From: Collinsella sp. TF08-11AT
GTDB taxonomy: Bacteria; Actinomycetota; Coriobacteriia; Coriobacteriales; Coriobacteriaceae
Length of the DNA stretch: 37,230 nucleotides
Assembly: GCF_003437035.1 (NCBI RefSeq)
Contig: NZ_QSRL01000003.1
Location: 141,389-178,618 of the forward strand
Reading direction: 5' to 3'
Both the position numbers and the translations under genes were made by a program. The notes below the pieces were generated by a model that had not been told where the DNA came from, searched no databases, and saw nothing but the letters and a program-made list of their open reading frames with translations. This document shows positions 14,918 through 22,320 of this stretch, in pieces; the stretch's first letter is position 1; every line of letters starts with the position of its first letter.

Positions 14918-17194
14918 TTACTCATCCTTGGCAGACGGCTTAACAGAAGCAGACTTGGCCTTGGTAGCGGCCTTTTTGGCAGCCGGTTTCTTGGCTGCGG
15001 CCTTAGCAGCGGGCTTTGCGGCAGCCTTGGCCTTGGCCTTGGTCGCCGTGGCCTTCGCCTTAGCCGGAGCCTTCTTGGCAGCCGCAGGCTTAGGCTTCAC
15101 CGAGGACGTGCGCTTCTTGGGCGCAGCCTTGGGCTCCTCGACCATCGACGGCTTATAGCTGCTGGGACCGCGGCGCTTAAGCACCACGCCTGCCAGGCCA
15201 GGCACCTTAATCTCAATAGAGTCCATCTGCCCGTTCCAGGGATAGGGCTCGCTCGAGCAGGTGTAGGGCTCCTTGCCGGCATAGCCGCTGCCGCCAAACT
15301 CGGGACGGTCGGAGTCAAAGATGACCTCCCAGTCGCCCTCGCGCGGCACGCCCACGCGGAAGCTCTCGTAGCTCGCTGGGTCAAAGTTGATCAGAATCAC
15401 CAGGTCGTCATCTACATCCTCGCCCTGGCGCACAAAGCTCACGATGGACTGCTTGGAGTTGTCCGCATCGATCCAGGTAAAGCCGTCGTCGGTGTAGCCG
15501 CGCTCGTACAGGGCGGGCTCGGCGGTGTACAGGTGGTTGAGCGCCTTGATGAACGCCTGATGATGACGGTGAGTCTCGTACTCCTCGGTCAGGAACCACT
15601 GGATGGACTCGTAGTAGCGCCACTCAATAAACTGGCCAATCTCGTTGCCCATAAAGTTGAGCTTGGCGCCGAGGTGCGTCATTTGATAGAAAGCCAGCGT
15701 GCGCAGGCCGGCAAACTGACGCCACCAGTCGCCCGGCATACGGCCGATCAGCGAGCATTTACCGTGCACGACCTCGTCGTGGCTCAGCGGGCAAATGAAG
15801 TTCTCGGTAAAGGCGTACATGATGGAGAACGTGAGCAGCCCGTGGTTGCCGGGGCGCCACGGAAAATCGGTCTGCATGTAGTGAAGGGTGTCGTTCATCC
15901 AGCCCATGTCCCACTTGTAGTGGAAGCCCAGGCCGCCGTCCTGCGGCGGGTAGGTCACGAGCGGCCACGCGGTGGACTCCTCAGCCATCATCATCACGTC
16001 AGGGAAGTGGGCCTCCACGGCGCAGTTGACCTGGCGGATAAACGCGCTGGCGTCCAGGTCCTCCTCGGTACCGTACTTGTTGAACTTCTTTTGGCCGGGA
16101 TCGTCGATGCCAAAGTTGAGGTACAGCATGCTGGACACGCCGTCCATGCGAATGCCGTCCACGTGGAAGTTCTCGAGCCAGTACAGCACGTTGGAGACCA
16201 GGAAGGAGCGGACCTCGCCGCGGGCGAAGTCGAACTTGTGCGTGCCCCAGTTGGGGTGAATCTCATGCTCAAACAGCATGTGACCGTTAAAGGTGGCAAG
16301 GCCGTGGGAGTCGGCGCAAAAACCGCCGGGCACCCAGTCCATGATCACGCCAATGCCCGCCTTGTGACACGCATCGATAAAGTGCATGAGCTGCTGCGGG
16401 TCGCCATAGCGCGACGTGGCGGCATAGTAGCCGGTCGTCTGGTAGCCCCAGGAGCCATCGAAGGGATGCTCCATAAGCGGCATGACCTCGATATGCGTGT
16501 AGCCCATGTCGTGCACGTAGTCCACGAGCTCGACCGACAGGTCGTCGTAGGTGTAGAACTCGCCGCGCTGCGCGGGGAAGGGGTCCATGGGACCGGGGTA
16601 GTTGCCGCACTCGTCCGGCTCGCCCTGTGGCGCGTCGCCGTGGCGCTTCCACGAGCCAATATGCACCTCGTAGATGTTAAGGGGCTGCGACATGTGGTTA
16701 TGACTGGCGCGGCGCTTGAGCCATGCGGCGTCGTTCCACTTGTAGCCATCGAGGGTCCACAGCACGCTTGCCGTTCCCGGAGGGCACTCGGCCTTGAAGG
16801 CGTACGGATCGGCCTTGTAGAGCTTTTCTCCCTCGTTTGTCTCGATGAGATATTTATAGAGTTGGCCCTGCTCGGCGCCAGGAATAAAGCCTTCCCAGAT
16901 AGCGCTCGTATGCACGGGCACCAGCGGGTTGGCTTCCTCATCCCAGTCGTTAAATTCGCCAATGACATGGACGCTCTTTACGTCGGGCGCCCAAACGCAA
17001 AAACGCCAGCCGCGCGTACGGTTCTGCGTGTCGGGATGCGCGCCCATCTTTTCCCAGCTGCGCTCCCACGTGCCGATGCCAAACAGGTAGACATCGTCCT
17101 TGGAGAGTTCCGGTGCGTGCGGGGCGGCTTTACGGGTAGCGGGCTTTTTAGTTGCTGGCTTTAGCTTTGTATCGCTCACGTTTGATCCCATCAT
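14918..17194 (-). CDS. glgB: 1,4-alpha-glucan branching enzyme with Lys/Ala tails
   Basis: GlgB introduces alpha-1,6 branches into glycogen. The protein has 758 residues from the ATG at 17194. It has a CBM48-like domain at about 62-160, then a GH13 barrel with nucleophile D351 (GIRMD), E405 (MMAEES) and D473 (PLSHDEVVHG). Region I reads DWVPGGF at 286-292, so the usual histidine of the VPxHF motif is glycine here. The last 80 residues are a Lys/Ala-rich, H1-like tail, and the first 25 are also Lys/Ala/Pro/Thr-rich. The start is uncertain: ATG-17194 has only a weak ribosome binding site, and GTG at 17179 is possible. An upstream in-frame extension to 17329 seems unlikely. It is first in the glycogen cluster. 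Confidence 0.92.
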   Translation of the reverse strand: MMGSNVSDTKLKPATKKPATRKAAPHAPELSKDDVYLFGIGTWERSWEKMGAHPDTQNRTRGWRFCVWAPDVKSVHVIGEFNDWDEEANPLVPVHTSAIWEGFIPGAEQGQLYKYLIETNEGEKLYKADPYAFKAECPPGTASVLWTLDGYKWNDAAWLKRRASHNHMSQPLNIYEVHIGSWKRHGDAPQGEPDECGNYPGPMDPFPAQRGEFYTYDDLSVELVDYVHDMGYTHIEVMPLMEHPFDGSWGYQTTGYYAATSRYGDPQQLMHFIDACHKAGIGVIMDWVPGGFCADSHGLATFNGHMLFEHEIHPNWGTHKFDFARGEVRSFLVSNVLYWLENFHVDGIRMDGVSSMLYLNFGIDDPGQKKFNKYGTEEDLDASAFIRQVNCAVEAHFPDVMMMAEESTAWPLVTYPPQDGGLGFHYKWDMGWMNDTLHYMQTDFPWRPGNHGLLTFSIMYAFTENFICPLSHDEVVHGKCSLIGRMPGDWWRQFAGLRTLAFYQMTHLGAKLNFMGNEIGQFIEWRYYESIQWFLTEEYETHRHHQAFIKALNHLYTAEPALYERGYTDDGFTWIDADNSKQSIVSFVRQGEDVDDDLVILINFDPASYESFRVGVPREGDWEVIFDSDRPEFGGSGYAGKEPYTCSSEPYPWNGQMDSIEIKVPGLAGVVLKRRGPSSYKPSMVEEPKAAPKKRTSSVKPKPAAAKKAPAKAKATATKAKAKAAAKPAAKAAAKKPAAKKAATKAKSASVKPSAKDE

Positions 17195-17415
17195 GACGCG
17201 GCAGCGTGTTGCCTTGGTGACTAGATGCGAAAGGTCCAAGGCTGCACGAATCGAAGGGACGGCGATAGTTCTATGATTCGTTCCACCTCGCGTGCTCGGT
17301 GGAACTTTCGGCACGAAATACGATAACACCTGTTCGTTACTTTTATGGAGAAAAGTGGATTTGCGGCGGTGTTTAATCGGCGAGCGCCATGTTTAGACCA
17401 CTGGCAGAATTGCGA

Positions 17416-17441
17416 TGGTAAAACTCTTGACAGTTTTACCA
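17416..17441. promoter_or_regulatory. Perfect 10-6-10 operator-like palindrome
   Basis: TGGTAAAACT at 17416-17425 is exactly repeated in inverse at 17432-17441 around 6 nt. The centre overlaps a perfect TTGACA hexamer (17427-17432), so a protein bound here would block a plus-strand promoter. The half site recurs at 17473-17481, 17496-17503 and 7535-7543. Confidence 0.6.
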
Positions 17442-17472
17442 ATTAGGTTTTCAAGATTGTTAATTTGACGTT

Positions 17473-17503
17473 TGGTAAAACGTTTTTAGCAGGTTGTTTA
17501 CCA
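17473..17503. promoter_or_regulatory. Second GGTAAAAC site pair
   Basis: TGGTAAAACGTTTTTAGC (17473-17490) is an imperfect palindrome centred on CG. A further half site, GTTTACCA, follows at 17496-17503, 23 nt before the HAD start codon. The layout resembles a tandem LacI-family operator. Confidence 0.5.
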
Positions 17504-17525
17504 TTTGACATCGAAAGGTTCGTTT

Positions 17526-18215
17526 ATGTCCCAGATCGCCGCCCACAATGTCGCTTTTATTTTCGATTGCGACGGCACACTGGTTAATAGCACTCCCGTT
17601 TGGGCCTATGCCCAGCCCGAGTTATTACATCGCCACGGTGTCGACGTGACGGTCGACGATTTTGCCCAGTTTGAGCATTTGTCGCTCGAGGACGAGTGCC
17701 AGGCCTACCACGACACGTGGGGCATTGGTGCGAATGGCGAGGAGCTGTATCGCGAGCTGAGCGACATTCTGATCGATGGCTACTCCAAGGTGCCGCCGCG
17801 CGAGGGGCTCCTGGTGTTTTTGGAGCAGGCGAAGGCGGCGGGCATTGCCATGTGCGTGGCTACGTCCACGCCGGCCGAGCTGGTGCAGTCCGCGCTCGCT
17901 GGTGCCGGGCTCGATGCCTACATGGAGTTTGTTACCACGACGGGCGAGGCGGGACGCTCCAAGCAGTTCCCCGACGTATACGAGCTGGCGCTGCGCCGTC
18001 TGGAGGAGCGTCATGGGCACAGGTTTGAGCGCGCCTGGGTGTTTGAGGACGCCGTCTTTGGCCTAAAGAGTTCGGGCTCCGCCGGCTTTAAGCGCGTGGG
18101 CATCTATGACCCGCATGGCCGTATGAAGCGCGACGATGTGCGCGCCAACTGCGATATCTTTATCGATAGCTACGAGGACCTGGACTCGGTCCGCGTTCTT
18201 GAGTTTGAGGGCTAG
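17526..18215 (+). CDS. HAD hydrolase, beta-phosphoglucomutase-like
   Basis: This 229-residue HAD-superfamily protein has motif I FDCDGTLVNS with D14 and D16, an alpha-helical cap at about 20-90, motif II VATST at 111-115, a motif III lysine near K146 and motif IV FEDAVFGLKS with E174 and D175. The architecture fits phosphoglycolate phosphatase or beta-phosphoglucomutase-like enzymes. Being divergent from the glycogen cluster and sharing its operator sites makes a sugar-phosphate substrate attractive, but this is inference. I start at the ATG at 17526 with AAAGG upstream; a TTG at 17505 in frame is less likely. The next gene begins 9 nt after the stop, so they are probably co-transcribed. Confidence 0.85.
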   Translation: MSQIAAHNVAFIFDCDGTLVNSTPVWAYAQPELLHRHGVDVTVDDFAQFEHLSLEDECQAYHDTWGIGANGEELYRELSDILIDGYSKVPPREGLLVFLEQAKAAGIAMCVATSTPAELVQSALAGAGLDAYMEFVTTTGEAGRSKQFPDVYELALRRLEERHGHRFERAWVFEDAVFGLKSSGSAGFKRVGIYDPHGRMKRDDVRANCDIFIDSYEDLDSVRVLEFEG

Positions 18216-18224
18216 GCGAGGGCC

Positions 18225-18866
18225 GTGGCTTGCAAGGTATTAGTGGTATGCGGCTCGCCCGTAGTGGCGAGCGCGGATCTGTTGCGTAGGCTAGCAGGGG
18301 AGTGCGACCACGTTGTCGCCGTGGACCGCGGGCTCGACGCGCTGCTGGGCGCCGGTCTGGGCTGCGACGTTTATGTGGGGGATGCCGACACGGTGAGTGA
18401 CGCGGGCCGCGCGTTGGTCGATGCCGCCACCGACTTTGAAGTTGAACGCCACGACCCCTACAAGGACTACACCGATCTGGGCCTGGCGCTCGATGCCGTC
18501 CGTCGCCGCTGGCCAGGTGCCGAAGTGGTAGCGACTTGCGCCACGGGCGGCCGCCCGGACATGGCCCTGTCCGTGTTAGGGCTACTGGCAAGCTATGCGG
18601 ACGCCCCCGTCTGGATTGCCGAGGACGAGACCACGGCCCGCATCCTGCACGGAGGCGAATCCTGGACTATTGAAGGCGCCGAAGGCAAGACGTTCTCCAT
18701 CATCGCCATCGCCCCCAACACCGTGGTTAGCGAACTCGGCTTAGAGTGGGAGCTAAACCATTCCCCGCTAGGACTCTTGGCGGATACGGGCATCAGCAAC
18801 GTCGTCAGATCAACAGCCACGATCCAAGTCCACACCGGCACCGCCATCGCTTACCTATATCATTAG
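18225..18866 (+). CDS. Thiamine pyrophosphokinase-like protein
   Basis: This 213-residue protein matches the thiamine pyrophosphokinase (ThiN/TPK) plan. The N-terminal fold holds VGDADTV at 51-57 (family GDFDS), KDYTD at 80-84 (family KD.TD), and ATGGRPDM at 107-113 (family GGR.DH), followed by a beta-sandwich ending in TGISN and related strands. It would convert thiamine to thiamine pyrophosphate with ATP. Two signature positions differ from consensus: GDAD for GDFD, and Met for His after GGRPD. Function is therefore likely but not certain. The start is GTG at 18225, with GCGAGGG just upstream, 9 nt after the HAD stop. Confidence 0.82.
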   Translation: MACKVLVVCGSPVVASADLLRRLAGECDHVVAVDRGLDALLGAGLGCDVYVGDADTVSDAGRALVDAATDFEVERHDPYKDYTDLGLALDAVRRRWPGAEVVATCATGGRPDMALSVLGLLASYADAPVWIAEDETTARILHGGESWTIEGAEGKTFSIIAIAPNTVVSELGLEWELNHSPLGLLADTGISNVVRSTATIQVHTGTAIAYLYH

Positions 18867-18894
18867 GCATTTAAAGTCTGACCCAAAAAAGTCC

Positions 18895-18923
18895 TTGCAC
18901 GTCGAGCCAACTTCCCCTATAGT
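18895..18923 (+). promoter_or_regulatory. tRNA-Ala promoter
   Basis: TTGCAC at 18895-18900 and TATAGT at 18918-18923 are separated by exactly 17 nt, each close to consensus. The tRNA begins 13 nt after the -10 hexamer. This is the clearest vegetative promoter in the window. Confidence 0.85.
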
Positions 18924-18936
18924 ATCTCGTCGTCAC

Positions 18937-19012
18937 GGGGGCGTAGCTCAGCTGGGAGAGCGCTTGACTGGCAGTCAAGAGGTCAGGGGTTCGATCCCCC
19001 TCGTCTCCACCA
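18937..19012 (+). tRNA. tRNA-Ala (anticodon GGC)
   Basis: A full cloverleaf can be drawn over 76 nt: acceptor stem GGGGGCG with CGTCTCC, D arm from GCTCAG, anticodon stem CTTGA/TCAAG and T arm AGGGG-TTCGATC-CCCCT. The anticodon loop is CTGGCAG, giving anticodon GGC at 18970-18972, which reads GCC and GCU alanine codons. The acceptor has the G3:U70 wobble pair that marks alanine tRNAs. The 3' CCA is encoded. Confidence 0.96.
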
Positions 19013-19022
19013 TCGTGAATGC

Positions 19023-19053
19023 AAAGGCCTTCGGAATTCCGAAGGCCTTTTTT
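19023..19053 (+). terminator. Rho-independent terminator of tRNA-Ala
   Basis: A perfect 12-bp stem, AAAGGCCTTCGG at 19023-19034 with 19039-19050, encloses the 4-nt loop AATT and ends in a run of six T. It lies 10 nt after the tRNA. Confidence 0.92.
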
Positions 19054-19798
19054 CATGCCAAAATACCTCGCGCCACAAACCCCACCCACACCAACAAAAA
19101 GTTGCACAATTTATTTCCCATGTCTGTACATAGTTTGTTAGACAAACGTGATTATCAGTGCAGCTCGCCGTTCCATTTGCGCTTCAGGATCGCCCTTAAT
19201 CACCGCTCGCACCCCAATATCCTGCGCCAACGTGAACAACATCCAAAAACAACCCCCTTAAGCACGCCAAATGAACGATTTGTTGTCCAACGCAACCCAA
19301 ATCAGTTTCGCTACCAGCTTGTGCTAGGATTCCTAACGTTACATGAGTTCAACTGTGCTCACGGCTCTAACAGGCCACATAGCACGGGGTTGATCAGCAT
19401 CCGGTCGTAACGGCGGTGTTAGAAAAACCATGAGCTCCAATATCGATTGCCATGCGCGATTTTCACTTGCTTTTGCGGCTGCTTTTAAGTTTGCGTTAGA
19501 CGGTGCAATGAACTGCTACGGCAAACCACAGCAGTTCTTCAGCTGTTTGCGTGCGTTCCAGTTTTGTACCCGCTTGATTGGTTCGCACGCAGCCAGCTGG
19601 AGTCGCGGTTATTTTTGCGATACACGTCCGCGTCTCTAGCAACTGCACTCATACATACCGTTCACGGTGGGGCAGAGCCACGTGCTTGTCTAACTGGGCT
19701 CAGGGTTTGAATATGGAGCGCCTCCGCGCACAAGCGCCCTGGCGAAGCCATACCCAAACCCCGTGAGCCACACGTAAGACAGCAAGGGGGTGGTGCTC
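19054..19798 (+). other. Long non-coding stretch before loaP, possible structured leader
   Basis: These 745 nt hold no gene I can support. The only open frame of note (19430-19639, 69 codons) lacks a ribosome binding site and recognisable features. What it does hold is structure: GTTTGT-TAG-ACAAAC at 19133-19147, an 8-bp stem at 19510-19537, and a two-part 13-bp stem at 19541-19598. A weak promoter candidate is TTGCAC at 19102-19107 with TGTACA at 19125-19130. The stretch could be a long 5' leader for the polysaccharide operon, or the remains of a decayed gene. Confidence 0.5.
19510..19598 (+). ncRNA. Two adjacent hairpins in the loaP leader
   Basis: GAACTGCT at 19510-19517 pairs exactly with 19530-19537 around a 12-nt loop. 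Three nt later AGCTG-TT-TGCGTGCG (19541-19555) pairs with CGCACGCA-GC-CAGCT (19584-19598) across a 2x2 internal loop, giving 13 base pairs. Two strong stems side by side are unusual in a random intergenic region. No known RNA family was recognised. Confidence 0.45.
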
Positions 19799-20344
19799 GT
19801 GTGGTATGTGATCCAGGTCATTAACGGTCGCGAAGACGTAATGCGCGAGCGCATCGAGCGTATGGTGCCGGCGAGCGCCATGCAGGAGCTCTTTTATCCC
19901 CAATTTCAAACCGAGATCAAAGTACACGGCGAATGGGTCTGTACGACCAAGCCGCTCTTTCCCGGTTATCTTATCTGCGATACGGCAGACCCCCGCACCG
20001 TGCAACAGTATCTGCTGCGCATGGACGACTTTGCCCGGGTGTTATCCCAGGACGGTCAGTTTGTGCCGCTGGCAATAGAAGAGGTCCAACTTATTGGCGG
20101 CTTTACGCATAGGGGAGACCGCGTAGTGCCCATGAGCGAGGCCCTAAAAGACGGTGACCAGGTCGTAGTAACGGCAGGCCCGCTGCTGGGCCACGAAGGC
20201 CTCATCAAAACCATTAACAGACGCAAGAGCACTGCTTATTTGGAGCTCGACATGTGCGGCCGACGCGTAACCGCCCGCGTTGGCCTCGCGGTGCTTTCAA
20301 ACGAGCAGCGCGCAATGCGAAACCTTAAAAAGGCAATCGCCTAA
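19799..20344 (+). CDS. NusG paralogue, LoaP/RfaH-type antiterminator
   Basis: This 181-residue NusG-family protein has an NGN domain at about 1-95, starting MWYVIQVINGRE and including FPGYLIC at 54-60. Its KOW domain runs from about 117 to 165, with DGDQVVVTAGPLLGHEGLIK. Specialised NusG paralogues of this kind (RfaH, LoaP, UpxY) head long polysaccharide or antibiotic operons and stop premature termination in them. Its place directly before 13 sugar genes fits that role. The start is GTG at 19799 with AAGGGGG at 19784-19790, ideally spaced. An in-frame GTG at 19790 overlaps the ribosome binding site and is unlikely. Housekeeping NusG is an unlikely alternative because there is no secE or rplK nearby. 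Confidence 0.82.
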   Translation: MWYVIQVINGREDVMRERIERMVPASAMQELFYPQFQTEIKVHGEWVCTTKPLFPGYLICDTADPRTVQQYLLRMDDFARVLSQDGQFVPLAIEEVQLIGGFTHRGDRVVPMSEALKDGDQVVVTAGPLLGHEGLIKTINRRKSTAYLELDMCGRRVTARVGLAVLSNEQRAMRNLKKAIA

Positions 20345-20375
20345 CTGCGGGCGGCTGCTCAAAGGGGCAAAGGGG

Positions 20376-20391
20376 ATCCCCGGGCGGGGAT
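20376..20391 (+). promoter_or_regulatory. Hairpin between loaP and the first sugar gene
   Basis: ATCCCC at 20376-20381 pairs with GGGGAT at 20386-20391 around the 4-nt loop GGGC, in the 80-nt gap after loaP. LoaP proteins are known to recognise an RNA hairpin in the leader of their target operon, so this is the natural candidate site. It could equally be a weak terminator, though there is no U-tract. Confidence 0.4.
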
Positions 20392-20424
20392 AACGGGATT
20401 AATAGGGAGAGAGAAGAGCGGATC

Positions 20425-22305
20425 TTGAACACCGAATCTAAGAGCGCAAAGCAAAAGGGGAAGCTGAGCGCCTTCGAGCCGTATATGTTGATGGCATATG
20501 ACATTGCTGCAACTTTTATTGCCGTGTTTATTGCATCGTGGGGTACGCAGCATTGGGCGACTCTCGGCGGAGCAGCCGGCGCATGCCCGGCTATTCTTGT
20601 ACTTGCGCTTGTTAACGTTGTCGTCTTTTGGTTCTTTCATATGTATAGCAGCTTGTGGCGCTATGCGAGCATTTCCGAGGCTGGACGTATTGTTGCAGCC
20701 GTAACGGTAGGATCAGTAATTGGCGACATTATCTTTAGCGTGTTATTTGGCAAGGGTATGACCCTTCGTGAGGACGTTATGTCATGGGCTATCGTCCTCA
20801 TTATTTGCGGTGGCGGCCGCTTTGCTATTCGCGCCATTTATGGTAGCCAGCTCTGGCGCTTTAAAAGCAATTCCGATGCGCATCTCCCGCGTACGCTCAT
20901 CGTAGGAGCAGGGGAGACCGGCTCTCTTTCCATCAAACGTATGCTCAACGGAGATCCCGATATGATCGGTGATCCGGTTGCCGTTGTTGACGATGATCCC
21001 AATAAGCAAAATCAGCGTATTCATGACGTTAAGGTCTGCGGTACTTGCGCCGATATCCCTACTATTGCGCACGATTGTGAGGCTGAACAGATTGTCGTGG
21101 CAATTCCGAGTGCCACGCATGAAGAGCGTCAGCGTATCTATGACCTGTGCATAAAGACGGGTCTTAGGGTCCTCACGCTCCCCAATGTCCGCGATATTCC
21201 GCAGGATGGTGTAGGCAGGGTTGCCCTTCGTGAGGTCGAGATCAGCGACTTGCTTTCTCGCGAGGAGAAGTCGCTTGACCTTAACCAGATGGGCTACGTT
21301 ACCGGAAAGCGCATTTTGGTCACGGGCGGCGGCGGATCTATTGGCTCAGAGCTTGTACGTCAGCTGCTTCCGGCAAAGCCGGCGCAAATCGTGTTGTTCG
21401 ACATTTACGAGAACACTACCTACGAGCTGTATCACGACATCATCAAGACCGCTCATGATCAAGGCACCGATATTCAAGTCTATATTGGCTCCATTACGCA
21501 TCTCCCAGCGATTACCAGGGTCTTTGAGAAGTACCATCCTCAAGTTGTTTTCCACGCTGCAGCCCACAAGCACGTTCCTCTTATGGAACACAACGCCCGC
21601 GAGGCAATCGAGAATAACGTCTTTGGCACGCTCAATGTTGTACGCCTTGCCGATAAGTACCAGTGCAGCCACTATGTGCAGATTTCTACCGATAAGGCCG
21701 TTAATCCCACGAACGTAATGGGTGCCACCAAGCGTATGGACGAGATGATCGTTCAGTATTATGCGGCAAACAGCAAGACCATTTTTACGGCTGTTCGCTT
21801 TGGCAATGTTCTGGGTAGTCATGGATCGGTCATCCCGCTGTTTAAGCGTCAGCTTCGCGAGGGTGGCCCTATCACCATTACGCACAAGGACATTACGCGT
21901 TACTTCATGACTATCCCGGAGGCCAGCAAGCTTGTCATTACTGCCGGCGCTTTGGCGCATGGCGGCGAGATTTTTGTACTGGACATGGGTGAGCCGGTCA
22001 AGATTTACGACCTTGCCATCAACCTTATTACGCTGAGCGGTCTTAAGCCTGGCAAAGATATCCAGATCAAAGAAGTCGGCCTGCGTCCTGGCGAAAAGAT
22101 GTACGAGGAGCTCCTTATGGATAACGAGCAGCTCCTGCCTACCGAGCATTCCGAGATTCGCATCTCCACAGCCGAGGCTGACAAGATGGAAGAGATCAAA
22201 GACAAGCTTGAGAAACTTCATGATTGCGTCGACAAGGATAACGATGCGGTTAAGTCTGTTCTCGCCGAGGTTGTACCTACGTATCATCCGCAGTTTAACG
22301 ATTAG
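20425..22305 (+). CDS. PglF/CapD-like membrane nucleotide-sugar 4,6-dehydratase
   Basis: This 626-residue protein converts a UDP-HexNAc (likely UDP-GlcNAc) to the 4-keto-6-deoxy sugar. Four membrane helices lie at about 20-39, 53-74, 87-108 and 116-134. A first Rossmann-like domain begins RTLIVGAGETGS at 156-167. The catalytic dehydratase domain follows with ILVTGGGGSIGSEL at 297-310. Its active site STDKAVNPTNVMGATKR (421-437) has the Met-x-x-x-Lys arrangement typical of this class instead of Tyr-x-x-x-Lys. The start is TTG at 20425 with GAGAAGAG upstream. Followed by an aminotransferase and a phosphoglycosyl transferase, it forms the opening module of the locus. Confidence 0.9.
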   Translation: MNTESKSAKQKGKLSAFEPYMLMAYDIAATFIAVFIASWGTQHWATLGGAAGACPAILVLALVNVVVFWFFHMYSSLWRYASISEAGRIVAAVTVGSVIGDIIFSVLFGKGMTLREDVMSWAIVLIICGGGRFAIRAIYGSQLWRFKSNSDAHLPRTLIVGAGETGSLSIKRMLNGDPDMIGDPVAVVDDDPNKQNQRIHDVKVCGTCADIPTIAHDCEAEQIVVAIPSATHEERQRIYDLCIKTGLRVLTLPNVRDIPQDGVGRVALREVEISDLLSREEKSLDLNQMGYVTGKRILVTGGGGSIGSELVRQLLPAKPAQIVLFDIYENTTYELYHDIIKTAHDQGTDIQVYIGSITHLPAITRVFEKYHPQVVFHAAAHKHVPLMEHNAREAIENNVFGTLNVVRLADKYQCSHYVQISTDKAVNPTNVMGATKRMDEMIVQYYAANSKTIFTAVRFGNVLGSHGSVIPLFKRQLREGGPITITHKDITRYFMTIPEASKLVITAGALAHGGEIFVLDMGEPVKIYDLAINLITLSGLKPGKDIQIKEVGLRPGEKMYEELLMDNEQLLPTEHSEIRISTAEADKMEEIKDKLEKLHDCVDKDNDAVKSVLAEVVPTYHPQFND

Positions 22306-22320
22306 GGATAAGGAGCCAAG

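Larger units (their letters stand above)
17195..17525. promoter_or_regulatory. Divergent control region of glgB and the HAD gene
   Basis: This 331-nt gene-free stretch separates glgB (leftward) from the HAD gene (rightward). It contains the perfect TGGTAAAACT/AGTTTTACCA palindrome, the imperfect TGGTAAAACGTTTTTAGCA site and a GTTTACCA half site, all in 17416-17503. A consensus -35 TTGACA sits at 17427-17432. I could not assign a convincing -10 for either direction. The part nearest glgB, 17195-17400, shows nothing distinct. Confidence 0.6.

Noticed and set aside
13096..17164. Very long open frames antisense to glgP and glgB (615 and 749 codons on the plus strand).
   Set aside because: They mirror GC-rich codon use of the real genes, lack recognisable domains and have Val/Leu/Ala-biased composition. 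The sense genes have full catalytic signatures.
18895..19410. A 171-codon open frame running through tRNA-Ala and its terminator.
   Set aside because: It crosses a clear tRNA and a rho-independent terminator, so it is not a gene.
19430..19639. 69-codon open frame in the loaP leader.
   Set aside because: No ribosome binding site, no domain, and it overlaps strong inverted repeats better explained as RNA structure.
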